The notes under the pieces: generated by a model
Told to the model about the DNA's origin: nothing
The model's input: only the letters and a program-made list of their open reading frames with translations
Database searches by the model: none
Made by a program: the position numbers and the translations under genes
Assembly: GCA_029263945.1 (NCBI GenBank)
Contig: JARIDM010000020.1
Coordinates: forward strand, 1 to 42,694
Direction: 5' to 3'
DNA: 42,694 bases
DNA from: Sporosarcina sp.
GTDB lineage: Bacteria > Bacillota > Bacilli > Bacillales_A > Planococcaceae
Part shown: positions 18,131-26,747 of the stretch, piece after piece
Numbering within the stretch: the stretch's first letter is position 1
Layout: each line of letters opens with the position of its first letter

Positions 18131-18910
18131 ATGTTTGCAGTTGACGGTGTATCCATTCGCTATGAACAAACAAATGTGATTCGTAATTTCTCGTTTGATG
18201 TTGATGAGGGGGAAATCGTTTCCATTATCGGCCCAAACGGTTCAGGTAAGTCGACTTTACTTAAAGCAATTTCAAGACGAATTCCTTACCATAAGGGAAC
18301 AGTGAAATTTAACGAAGTGAATTTAAAATCGATGAGCCCAAAACAAGTGGCGCGCAAAATGTGTATGTTAAGTCAGAAAAACGAAGCACCAAATGATATG
18401 ACGGTGATCGATCTTGTGTCTTATGGTCGCTATCCACATAAACGCTGGTATGAAAAACTTAATCACGACGATATGGAGATTATTCATTGGGCACTTGAGA
18501 GAACCCACCTAACGGATTACCAAGACCGTACCGTGTCATCCTTATCGGGTGGTGAATCGCAGCGGGCATGGATTGCGATGGCCTTGGCACAACGCCCAAA
18601 AGTGTTGCTACTGGATGAGCCGACGACTTACTTAGATATCTCCCATCAACATGAAGTGCTGGAGCTTGTAAGGGAACTTAACGAGGAGATGGGTATGACG
18701 GTCGTGATGGTGCTTCATGACCTTAATCAGGCTGCGTTATACAGCGACAAAATTGGGGTTGTGCAAGCAGGGCAGAAAGCGATGTGCGGTAGCCCAGAGC
18801 AAGTGATGACACAAGATATGATCCGACAAGTATACTGCATGAATGCAGAAGTACGTTATCACAAAGCTGAAAAGAAACCGCGTATTCACCTATTATCGAC
18901 AGCAAGGTAA
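18131..18910 (+). CDS. Iron/heme ABC transporter ATP-binding protein
   Basis: Walker A GPNGSGKST; SSLSGGESQRAWIAMALAQRPKVLLLDEPTTYLDI. Confidence 0.93.
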   Translation: MFAVDGVSIRYEQTNVIRNFSFDVDEGEIVSIIGPNGSGKSTLLKAISRRIPYHKGTVKFNEVNLKSMSPKQVARKMCMLSQKNEAPNDMTVIDLVSYGRYPHKRWYEKLNHDDMEIIHWALERTHLTDYQDRTVSSLSGGESQRAWIAMALAQRPKVLLLDEPTTYLDISHQHEVLELVRELNEEMGMTVVMVLHDLNQAALYSDKIGVVQAGQKAMCGSPEQVMTQDMIRQVYCMNAEVRYHKAEKKPRIHLLSTAR

Positions 18911-18934
18911 CTTTAAAAAATGGAGGAATCATTC

Positions 18935-19444
18935 ATGAAAAAAACAATCGATTTAGAAAAGAATAGAGAAAAGTATTTACAGTTTGTAGAAAGTCGTCAA
19001 AACCTCATTTTAAATTTACTAGATAACGAAGGGAAGCCTTTCACTAGTTGTGCACCTTTTGTAAAAAAAGACGGTAAACTTTATATTTACATTAGTGAGG
19101 TTGCGGAGCATTTTCATTTCATGGAAAACAGTGCGTATGTTGATGCACTTATTGTTGCAGATGAGTCCGCCACGAAAAATAAATTTGCAACAGAACGTGC
19201 ACGATGGCGTTGCACAGCTGAGAATATCGGCAATGAGGGACATGATGATATTTTTGCTTTGCTTAATGAAGCGCACGGTTCAACAATGATGGACTTGCTT
19301 CGTGGATTAGACTTTTCATTATTTGAATTAACGCCGCTACACGGACGTTATGTTGTTGGGTTTGGGATGGCGTTTGACCTCGATATCGATGCAGAAGTCT
19401 TTACACATGTTGTTGTAGATAAGAAGAACAAGGCAAATGTATAA
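18935..19444 (+). CDS. HugZ-like pyridoxamine-phosphate-oxidase-fold protein (heme utilization)
   Basis: NLILNLLDNEGKPFTSCAPFVKKDGKLYIYISEVAEHFHFMENSAYVDALIVADES...LHGRYVVGFGMAFDLD. Confidence 0.8.
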   Translation: MKKTIDLEKNREKYLQFVESRQNLILNLLDNEGKPFTSCAPFVKKDGKLYIYISEVAEHFHFMENSAYVDALIVADESATKNKFATERARWRCTAENIGNEGHDDIFALLNEAHGSTMMDLLRGLDFSLFELTPLHGRYVVGFGMAFDLDIDAEVFTHVVVDKKNKANV

Positions 19445-19460
19445 ATAGAGGAGGATACCA

Positions 19461-19889
19461 ATGACTTATGCTAACGTAAACCCAATCTGGACTGCACTGC
19501 GCGATCGATTTCAAAAGACTGCTGAAGAAATCCCAGCACAAGACATTGATCTGCAAATAGGAACGTCGTCTGTTCGTTCTTTGTTGCACCACACGGCGGA
19601 AGTTGAATATATGTTTGCGGAGTGGTTTTTTGATAAAAAAATCCCTGTAGAAATTGGCATGGCGGAAGAAGCAAGCCATGCACAACTGATTGAACAATTG
19701 TCAGCCTCTAATGAAAATTTGATGGTGGCGATGGAAGCATTGCCAGAAGATCAATGGCAAGTTGTTGTAGAATCCCGAATGGGGCCGTCTACGCCGCTTG
19801 AAGCTGTAGGCCGTTTGATGTACCACACAGGTATGCATGCTGGACAGATTTCGTTAATTAGAAAAAACGGCCAATTGGCAGACAATTGA
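19461..19889 (+). CDS. DinB/YfiT-like family protein
   Basis: Four-helix pattern with conserved His residues: SLLHHTAEVEYMFAEWFF...EAVGRLMYHTGMHAGQISLIRK. Confidence 0.8.
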   Translation: MTYANVNPIWTALRDRFQKTAEEIPAQDIDLQIGTSSVRSLLHHTAEVEYMFAEWFFDKKIPVEIGMAEEASHAQLIEQLSASNENLMVAMEALPEDQWQVVVESRMGPSTPLEAVGRLMYHTGMHAGQISLIRKNGQLADN

Positions 19890-19895
19890 CCGTTT

Positions 19896-19931
19896 TACCC
19901 ACGTCGTGAAAGTGATGTGGGTATTTTTTTT
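19896..19931 (+). terminator. Intrinsic terminator of the iron/heme cluster
   Basis: TACCCACgTC gtgaaagt GAtGTGGGTA TTTTTTT. Confidence 0.85.
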
Positions 19932-19933
19932 AA

Positions 19934-20119
19934 TCAATTACGCCTCGGTGTAATTGCGTCCGGATTTTTTCAAGCTTGCTTGAAAAGACCCCCTGAAAAA
20001 TCGTGACATCCGCCGGAGGCTTAACTTAATTCAGCCGGGTTTTGCCCCCCCGCTGAAAGTGAAAAACCTGCATTCATCTCGCCAGTTATAGAAGTGGGAG
20101 ATTTCTGCTGAATTCAGTT
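19934..20119. repeat. About 186-bp structured intergenic element, probably dispersed in the genome
   Basis: Several internal inverted repeats (AATTACGCC/GGTGTAATT, TTTTCAAG/CTTGAAAA, TTCAGC..GCTGAA, CTGAATTCAG), no ORF; single copy in this window. Confidence 0.55.
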
Positions 20120-20122
20120 AGA

Positions 20123-21292
20123 TTAAGCAGCAGTTGTTCTCAATGTTTTCTTTGATGCTCTGTACAAGTAAATAAAGACAATGGAAAGGATGGCAAGGAT
20201 GGCAGAAATGTAATACAGCTTGCCACCGATCCCTGTGAATAATCCTGTAAACAAAAGGGGGCCAATGATACGGCCTAAATTATCCATTGAATAAGTCATG
20301 CCAGCTGCGGTTCCGTATTTACCGCCTGATTCTTTGGACGTTAATGAAACGAGTGCAGTGCGCGCCAATGCATTGCCTGCGGTGAATACGCTAAGCGCAA
20401 ACCCTGCCCACAGAAGGCTTGTCGTAAATGGAATGAGCAGCAAACCAATGGCCGTGACAATTTGCGCACCGTAAATCCACTTGGTCTCGGAGCCGTCCTT
20501 AATTCTACGGACCACACCCCCTTGAATGGCCGCATCCACCAATCCACTAGCGATGAACAGATAACCAACTTGTAATGGTGTAATGTTAATCGTCGTAATT
20601 TGGAATAACTGGAATGTGGATTCAACACCTGAAAGGATCAAAGTCACCATAAAGGACAGTAGAAAAAGATTCCGGATGCGGTATTGCCAAAACGTAGCGC
20701 CGCCCTTTGGTAGGAGCTGTCTTTTAGTTGCTTCTCCCACACGTTCTGGCTCTTTTAACACGATACTTGCGTATACTAACAATAGTAAAATTAAAATCCC
20801 AGAACCGTAAAAGGGTGCTTGCAAACTAATGTTGCCAAGAACGCCACCAAGCGCGGGACCAAAGATAAAACCGAGCCCGATAGACATCCCAAGAAGGCCC
20901 ATGTACCGATTTCTATTTTCCTCAGTGGTCATATCACCGACAAAGCCCGTCACGGCTGTATAGAGCGTACCCGAGAAAATCCCACCAATGATTCTTGACA
21001 CATAAAGCAATACGATATTTTCAATGAAGATTGCGAAGACAAAGAAGCTTAAACTAAAGCCTATTAAGCCGATAATAATGAGTTTTTTTCGGCCTGTCCG
21101 ATCTGATAACGCACCCCATAAAGGAGCTGTGAAGAAAGAGGCCAGTGCATAAACGGTTAAAAGTCCGCCGACATGTATTTCAGATAAGCCTTGCTGCACA
21201 ATTACTTCTGGAAGAATGGGAATTATTAATCCAAAACCTAAGTAAATAAAGAATTGTACAGACATTAAGATGAGGATCGATTTTTTCATCAA
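20123..21292 (-). CDS. MFS multidrug-type efflux transporter
   Basis: 12-TM MFS; LWGALSDRTGRKKLIIIGLIGFSLSFFVFA. Confidence 0.9.
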   Translation of the reverse strand: MMKKSILILMSVQFFIYLGFGLIIPILPEVIVQQGLSEIHVGGLLTVYALASFFTAPLWGALSDRTGRKKLIIIGLIGFSLSFFVFAIFIENIVLLYVSRIIGGIFSGTLYTAVTGFVGDMTTEENRNRYMGLLGMSIGLGFIFGPALGGVLGNISLQAPFYGSGILILLLLVYASIVLKEPERVGEATKRQLLPKGGATFWQYRIRNLFLLSFMVTLILSGVESTFQLFQITTINITPLQVGYLFIASGLVDAAIQGGVVRRIKDGSETKWIYGAQIVTAIGLLLIPFTTSLLWAGFALSVFTAGNALARTALVSLTSKESGGKYGTAAGMTYSMDNLGRIIGPLLFTGLFTGIGGKLYYISAILAILSIVFIYLYRASKKTLRTTAA

Positions 21293-21476
21293 ATAACCTA
21301 CTTTCTAAAAAAAGAAGTGCTACATCGATTTTACGCTGTAACCTAAATTCTCACAATGGATAAGGCTATTTCTTAAAAAGTTTTTTATGGTGCTTCAATC
21401 ATGTGATTAGGGAAGTGCTTCTTTGTATAATTACCCAATAAAAAGCAAAAAAAATCATTTGTAACATAAATGAAAG

Positions 21477-21504
21477 ATTTAAAACTTGTCAAACGTGGTA
21501 TACT
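21477..21504 (+). promoter_or_regulatory. Promoter candidate: extended -10 SigmaA or SigmaB-like
   Basis: TGGTATACT extended -10 (21496-21504); also ATTTAA-N13-TGGTAT resembling a SigmaB site. Confidence 0.4.
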
Positions 21505-21599
21505 AAGTTATAGAGCTTCAAGTTGAACGACTTTTTAAAGAAACTTTATGCAATCCAAAACGTCAAGAATAATTAGAACAGAAAGGTCGAGGTGGAAAG

Positions 21600-21740
21600 A
21601 TGGCTAAAGAAATGAACATGAAAAAAATCATCTCCAATTTGGCGAAATTAGGTGTTTCAGCTAGCATGACGAAATCTCGTCTTGAAATGTTGAAAGTCCT
21701 TGCACCGCCTACACAAGACCCGCAAATTCAGTCAAACTAA
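21600..21740 (+). CDS. Uncharacterised 46-aa small protein
   Basis: MAKEMNMKKIISNLAKLGVSASMTKSRLEMLKVLAPPTQDPQIQSN; SD-like GGTCGAGGTGG just upstream, own promoter and terminator. Confidence 0.75.
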   Translation: MAKEMNMKKIISNLAKLGVSASMTKSRLEMLKVLAPPTQDPQIQSN

Positions 21741-21741
21741 T

Positions 21742-21786
21742 AAAAAGAGCTTCGACAGAAGGTTTATCTGTCGAAGCTCTTTTTTT
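21742..21786. terminator. Intrinsic terminator
   Basis: AAAAAGAGCTTCGACAGA aggttta TCTGTCGAAGCTCTTTTT. Confidence 0.9.
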
Positions 21787-22969
21787 AGTCGTTGTCACTA
21801 TCGAACATATACGTGCGTTGGTGGAACTTCATACTAAAGATGAGCCCAATTGCGAGCATATTACTCATTAAAGAGCTACCGCCGTAACTGATGAATGGAA
21901 GCGGAATTCCTGTAATCGGCAACAGTTGGATGGTCATCCCAATATTTTCAAATACGTGGAACGTAATCATTGCGATGATTCCCGTTGCGACATACATACT
22001 AAAGGGATCCTTCAAACCGAGTGCGATTTTTGTTAAATGATAAATTAAAAAGAAAAATAAACTGATGACGATGCAAGAACCGATAAACCCATACTCTTCG
22101 CCAATCACACTGAAGATAAAGTCCGTATGATTTTCTGGTACGTACATTTCTCGTCCTTGGAAACCTTTGCCGAAAATCCCACCTGAACCAATGGCTGTAA
22201 TTGACTGAATAAGGTGCATCCCTTCAGCGGATTTATAAGAGTAAGGATCTAACCACGAGTAAATCCTTTTAAATTGGTAAAGGTCAAAACCTAATTTGTT
22301 TTGCATGAAATCCTGTGCATAAATTGCAGCCCAAAGAAGTGTTGTAGCCAAAGCAGCGCCACTCACAAAAACAGGGAGGATAATCTTCCAAGAGATTCCT
22401 GCCACAAGAATGACTGCTGCAGTAATTGCAATAAACACAATCGCTGTTCCGAGGTCTGGTTGTTCAGCTATAAAGGCTAACGGTACGATAAGGGTTAGCA
22501 TAATCTTGCCAAGTAGCGCAAAATCAGTTTTTAACGTTTTATTTTCAAATTTTTCGTGATGTGAACTGACTAATTTAGCCATTCCAAGAATGAAAAAAGT
22601 TTTGATGAATTCCGATGGTTGAATTTGCCCAATTACAGGTAAATTAAGCCATCTCTTTACATTCGCTTTAGATTCTCCGATTTGTCCCACACCAGAGGTG
22701 GCAAAGTAAAGGAAAATAAGTAAAAATACGCCGAAGCCGTATAAATACCAAGAGACCTTTTTGTATTGCTCTGGCTCAAAGTACATTGTCGCAGCAATGA
22801 TAAAGGTCCCGATTCCGTACCATAGGATCTGTTTCGGAACATAGTTAATACCATATCGACTAGAAGTTTGCGCAGAAGCAATGGCGACTAAGCTAACAAT
22901 GCAAAAAAGTAGTAATATAAAAGCGAGCGTCCAATCGAAACGCTCTGATGGTTTGTTTGATAGTTTCAT
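21785..22969 (-). CDS. rodA: SEDS peptidoglycan polymerase, RodA/FtsW family (RodA-like)
   Basis: ...QPDLGTAIVFI...GIPLPFISYGGSSLMSNMLAIGLIFSM. Confidence 0.87.
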   Translation of the reverse strand: MKLSNKPSERFDWTLAFILLLFCIVSLVAIASAQTSSRYGINYVPKQILWYGIGTFIIAATMYFEPEQYKKVSWYLYGFGVFLLIFLYFATSGVGQIGESKANVKRWLNLPVIGQIQPSEFIKTFFILGMAKLVSSHHEKFENKTLKTDFALLGKIMLTLIVPLAFIAEQPDLGTAIVFIAITAAVILVAGISWKIILPVFVSGAALATTLLWAAIYAQDFMQNKLGFDLYQFKRIYSWLDPYSYKSAEGMHLIQSITAIGSGGIFGKGFQGREMYVPENHTDFIFSVIGEEYGFIGSCIVISLFFFLIYHLTKIALGLKDPFSMYVATGIIAMITFHVFENIGMTIQLLPITGIPLPFISYGGSSLMSNMLAIGLIFSMKFHQRTYMFDSDND

Positions 22970-23162
22970 TATATTTTAATCACCTTTAATTTAATGTACA
23001 GTTTTATACAGTATACAGTAAAACAGACGTCTTTGTCTGCCGAAAAGTTGCTGCAGAATATAAGCAGTAAGTTTTATTTTGTAGATATTATTCATGTAAC
23101 TGTTCTGTACATGGTAAACTAAAGGGTATAAAAGAAAATTTAAATGCGAGGGGAAATTATAG

Positions 23163-24233
23163 ATGAAAAAAAAGTTAGGGTTAGTATATGGTGGTAAATC
23201 TGCGGAACACGAGGTTTCTTTGTCGACTGCACGTGCAGTTATTCAGGCGGTAGACTTCAATCGTTATGAAGTAATTCCAGTCTATATTACGTATGACGGC
23301 GAGTGGCGAAAAGGGCAACCACTTGAATCACCTGTCGAAACAATTGAGGCGCTGAGGCTGAAAGGGAACGGGGAAAGTAAGCCAGATTCTATTCATGACT
23401 TTTTGAACGGGGCAGGCGGTTTACCAGATGTGATCTTCCCCCTGCTTCACGGTACGAACGGTGAAGATGGAACAGTTCAAGGTTTCTTTGAAGTGATGAA
23501 TATTCCTTACGTTGGGAATGGTGTTCTTGCTTCATCTGCAGGGATGGATAAAGTATCGATGAAACAGCTATTTGAACAAGTAGGCTTAAAGCAAGTTCCT
23601 TATGTCTACTTTATCCGAAATGCTTGGAAACAAACAAAGACTGAACTTATTGAGAAAATGGAAACTGAATTAGGCTATCCGATGTTCGTTAAACCTGCCA
23701 ATTTGGGTTCGAGTGTAGGGATTACGAAAGCGACAGACCGAACTAGTTTGATAGAAGCCGTCGATTTGGCACAGAAATTTGATAGAAGGATTATTGTCGA
23801 ACAAGGTGTTGTCGCTCGTGAAGTTGAGCTCGGAGTTAAAGGAAATGATGAAGCAAAATGTTCAGTTCCAGGAGAAATTAAACCTGTCACGGACTTTTAT
23901 GACTATGAAGCGAAATATACAGATGGCAACACAGAGTTAATTATCCCAGCAGTCGTAACACCGGAAGTGGCTGCAGAAATGGAAGATATGGCTATCCGTG
24001 CCTATAAAGTTCTTGATTGCGCTGGATTGGTTCGTGCTGATTTCTTTGTGACGGAAGAAAATGACGTATTAATTAATGAAGTGAATACAATGCCTGGATT
24101 CACACCAGTAAGTATGTTCCCACTTCTTTGGCAAAAAACGGGTGTTACGTATCCAGCATTAATAGATGAGCTAATCGAGCTTGCGTTAGCGCGTCATAAA
24201 GAAAAAGAAAAAATACAATATACGATGGATTGA
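23163..24233 (+). CDS. ddl: D-alanine--D-alanine ligase
   Basis: KLGLVYGGKSAEHEVSLSTA; FPLLHGTNGEDGTVQG; FVKPANLGSSVGITKA; INEVNTMPGFTPVSMFP. Confidence 0.96.
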   Translation: MKKKLGLVYGGKSAEHEVSLSTARAVIQAVDFNRYEVIPVYITYDGEWRKGQPLESPVETIEALRLKGNGESKPDSIHDFLNGAGGLPDVIFPLLHGTNGEDGTVQGFFEVMNIPYVGNGVLASSAGMDKVSMKQLFEQVGLKQVPYVYFIRNAWKQTKTELIEKMETELGYPMFVKPANLGSSVGITKATDRTSLIEAVDLAQKFDRRIIVEQGVVAREVELGVKGNDEAKCSVPGEIKPVTDFYDYEAKYTDGNTELIIPAVVTPEVAAEMEDMAIRAYKVLDCAGLVRADFFVTEENDVLINEVNTMPGFTPVSMFPLLWQKTGVTYPALIDELIELALARHKEKEKIQYTMD

Positions 24234-24244
24234 GGTAATTTGAA

Positions 24245-25630
24245 GTGAATGAACAGTTGTCAACAATCGCGACGTGGTTACAAGCCGACGGTCAGCATGT
24301 AGAAAAAGTAATGGTAAACGGGGCTTCTATTGATTCTCGTACTGTGAGAAATGGGGATTTATTCATCCCGTTTCGCGGTGAGCAAGTAAATGGTCACCAA
24401 TACGTCGAAGGGGCAATTGCGAAAGGAGCAGTTGCTTCGCTTTGGCTAAAGGATGAACCAAATCCACCAAAGAACATCCCTTTGATTTTTGTTGAGGATG
24501 CGGAACATGCACTACAAGAACTGGCCCGTGTTTATCGTCAACAATTAACATGTAAAGTCATTGGCATCACTGGATCTAATGGCAAAACATCTACAAAGGA
24601 TTTAGTCGCAAGTGTGTTATCACCTTATTACAATGTGAAAAAGACGGAAGGGAACTTTAACAACGAACTGGGTCTCCCCCTAACGATCTTATCACTGGAT
24701 GCAGACACTGAATTTGCGGTCCTTGAAATGGGGATGAGTGACTTCGGTGAGATCTCATTCCTGTCGAATTTAGCGAAACCAGATTACGCGATCATTACAA
24801 ATATCGGGGAAGCGCATATGCAAGACCTTGGTTCGCGCGCGGGCATTGCAAAAGCAAAGTTTGAGATCATTGACGGACTAACGGAAAACGGGAAATTCTT
24901 CTTCGATGGAGATGAACCGTTATTACGCAATTTAACGAGCGCTAAAAAGACAATTTCAATGACTTCCTTTGGCTACGGAGAAGAGAACGACTTAGCGCTA
25001 GGGCATGTTACGTCAACAGATGTAGGGAGCGAATTTACTGTACACGGAATTTTGGATGGAACGTTTACGATTCCTGTATACGGTGCGCATCAAGTGAAAA
25101 ATACGTTAGCTGCAATTTTAATTGCACGTGAAGCAAATCTTTCGGTAGCTCAGATTGAGCAGGCACTTAAAACAACAGCGTTGACAGACATGCGTATGCA
25201 ACCAATCTACGCAAGTAATGAAGCGTTGTTTATTAATGATGCATACAATGCAGCACCGACCTCTATGCGTGCTGCATTAACATTTATCGGGGAGACGCAG
25301 CTTCGAAACCAAAAGTGGGTCGTTCTTGGGGATATGCTTGAATTAGGCAACGAAGAACAAAAGTACCACGAAGCGCTTGCAGACCAACTCGTGACCATGA
25401 AGTTAAGTGGAATCTGTCTCTATGGTCCTCGTATGAAATGGCTCTACGATGCTTTAAAGAAACGCGACACGGATGTACGTCTTCTTTGGACGGAATTAGA
25501 CTATGAAATGATTCGAGACGTCTTACAAAAAGAAACGAATGCCGAATCCGTGATCTTGATAAAAGGTTCAAGAGGAATGAAATTAGAGCGAGTGATTGAA
25601 CTTGTAGGGCAGAAGGACGTACATGCATGA
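24245..25630 (+). CDS. murF: UDP-N-acetylmuramoyl-tripeptide--D-alanyl-D-alanine ligase
   Basis: GITGSNGKTSTKDLVASVLS; NFNNELGLPLT; NDAYNAAPTSMRAAL; directly follows ddl. Confidence 0.96.
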   Translation: MNEQLSTIATWLQADGQHVEKVMVNGASIDSRTVRNGDLFIPFRGEQVNGHQYVEGAIAKGAVASLWLKDEPNPPKNIPLIFVEDAEHALQELARVYRQQLTCKVIGITGSNGKTSTKDLVASVLSPYYNVKKTEGNFNNELGLPLTILSLDADTEFAVLEMGMSDFGEISFLSNLAKPDYAIITNIGEAHMQDLGSRAGIAKAKFEIIDGLTENGKFFFDGDEPLLRNLTSAKKTISMTSFGYGEENDLALGHVTSTDVGSEFTVHGILDGTFTIPVYGAHQVKNTLAAILIAREANLSVAQIEQALKTTALTDMRMQPIYASNEALFINDAYNAAPTSMRAALTFIGETQLRNQKWVVLGDMLELGNEEQKYHEALADQLVTMKLSGICLYGPRMKWLYDALKKRDTDVRLLWTELDYEMIRDVLQKETNAESVILIKGSRGMKLERVIELVGQKDVHA

Positions 25631-26322
25631 AAACAGGTGTATTATTTATTCACGGATTTACTGGCGGAACGTATGAAGTGCAGCCGTTTATTACGTATGT
25701 GAAAAAGCATACGGATTGGTCTGTAGAAGTTCCGACGTTGCCTGGACATGGGGTGACGCTGAATTTGGCTAATACTTCTGCAGAATCCTGGATGATGGAA
25801 GCAGAATTGGCCTTAAAAAAGTTAAGCAATAGAGTAGATCGGGTCATCGTTGTCGGATTTTCGATGGGTGGCCTTATTGCGATGTACCTATCCCTTCGTT
25901 ATCGAGTCGATAAACTGATCCTACTGAGCGCTGCGGCTAAATACATAAGCCCGCGTATTTTACTAGAAGATGTTCGCATCATTTTAACAGAATCCATTAC
26001 AAAAAAATACACAGCGAACACCTTTTATCATCTATTCGATTATAAATTAACGCACACGCCGATTCGGGCAACGTTTGAGTTTTTGAAAGTCGTGAAAATG
26101 GTGCAACCTTATTATGGGTTAATCGATACACCCGTCTGTATTGTTCAAGGTGAAAAAGACGGCATCGTTCCTTTTTCAACGGCACATCATTTATGTGAGA
26201 TGCTTGGGTCAGAAGAGAAGTTACTTGTGACCTCACCGTCTGGAAAGCACCACATTTGTTACAGCAATGATGCTGAAGTTTGGTTTGAACAAGTACTGGA
26301 ATTTATGCAAAAGGCCGGTTAG
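25627..26322 (+). CDS. Alpha/beta hydrolase, carboxylesterase (Est30-like)
   Basis: FIHGFTGGTYEVQPF; GFSMGG nucleophile elbow; C-terminal SGKHHICYSND. Confidence 0.87.
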   Translation: MKTGVLFIHGFTGGTYEVQPFITYVKKHTDWSVEVPTLPGHGVTLNLANTSAESWMMEAELALKKLSNRVDRVIVVGFSMGGLIAMYLSLRYRVDKLILLSAAAKYISPRILLEDVRIILTESITKKYTANTFYHLFDYKLTHTPIRATFEFLKVVKMVQPYYGLIDTPVCIVQGEKDGIVPFSTAHHLCEMLGSEEKLLVTSPSGKHHICYSNDAEVWFEQVLEFMQKAG

Positions 26323-26422
26323 TTTTGTATGAAACGGTTCATGGGAAGTACTTGGACAATATATGCTGTTGTCCTTTTACATGACATTAATTTAAAATGA
26401 CTGGATTACTTATGCACTTTAA

Positions 26423-26451
26423 TTGCAGAAGTGAAATCCGCATGGTATAAT
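26423..26451 (+). promoter_or_regulatory. SigmaA promoter of cshA
   Basis: TTGCAG (26423-26428), 17 nt, TATAAT (26446-26451). Confidence 0.7.
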
Positions 26452-26479
26452 TTAATGAGCATTGGATACATTTCACGGG

Positions 26480-26511
26480 ACTCTTCACTTTAAAGAAGAG
26501 TACTTTTTTTT
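26480..26511 (+). terminator. Promoter-proximal intrinsic terminator/attenuator in the cshA leader
   Basis: ACTCTTC actttaaa GAAGAGT ac TTTTTTTT, about 22 nt after the predicted start. Confidence 0.7.
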
Positions 26512-26747
26512 GAATAAAACGGTTTGTTCATTTTTTACGAACTTAGGTTCGTCGGTCGAACCGCTCGGCAAGGACTAGGCTTTCCCTTTCAACTATCACC
26601 TCTTGAAAATACATTTACACCAACCTTATCTACTAGAGGATGTAAAATATCGGAAACGTTCCCTTTACACGACAGGCTCGAATTTGCCGCGCTTTCATTT
26701 GCAAATGTAACCAATTGTCAAATGAATAAAAAGGAGATTGAAAAATT

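Noticed and set aside
23100-23160. GGGTAT at ~23127 upstream of ddl as a SigmaB promoter
   Set aside because: No acceptable GTTTAA-like -35 at 12-15 nt; probably chance.
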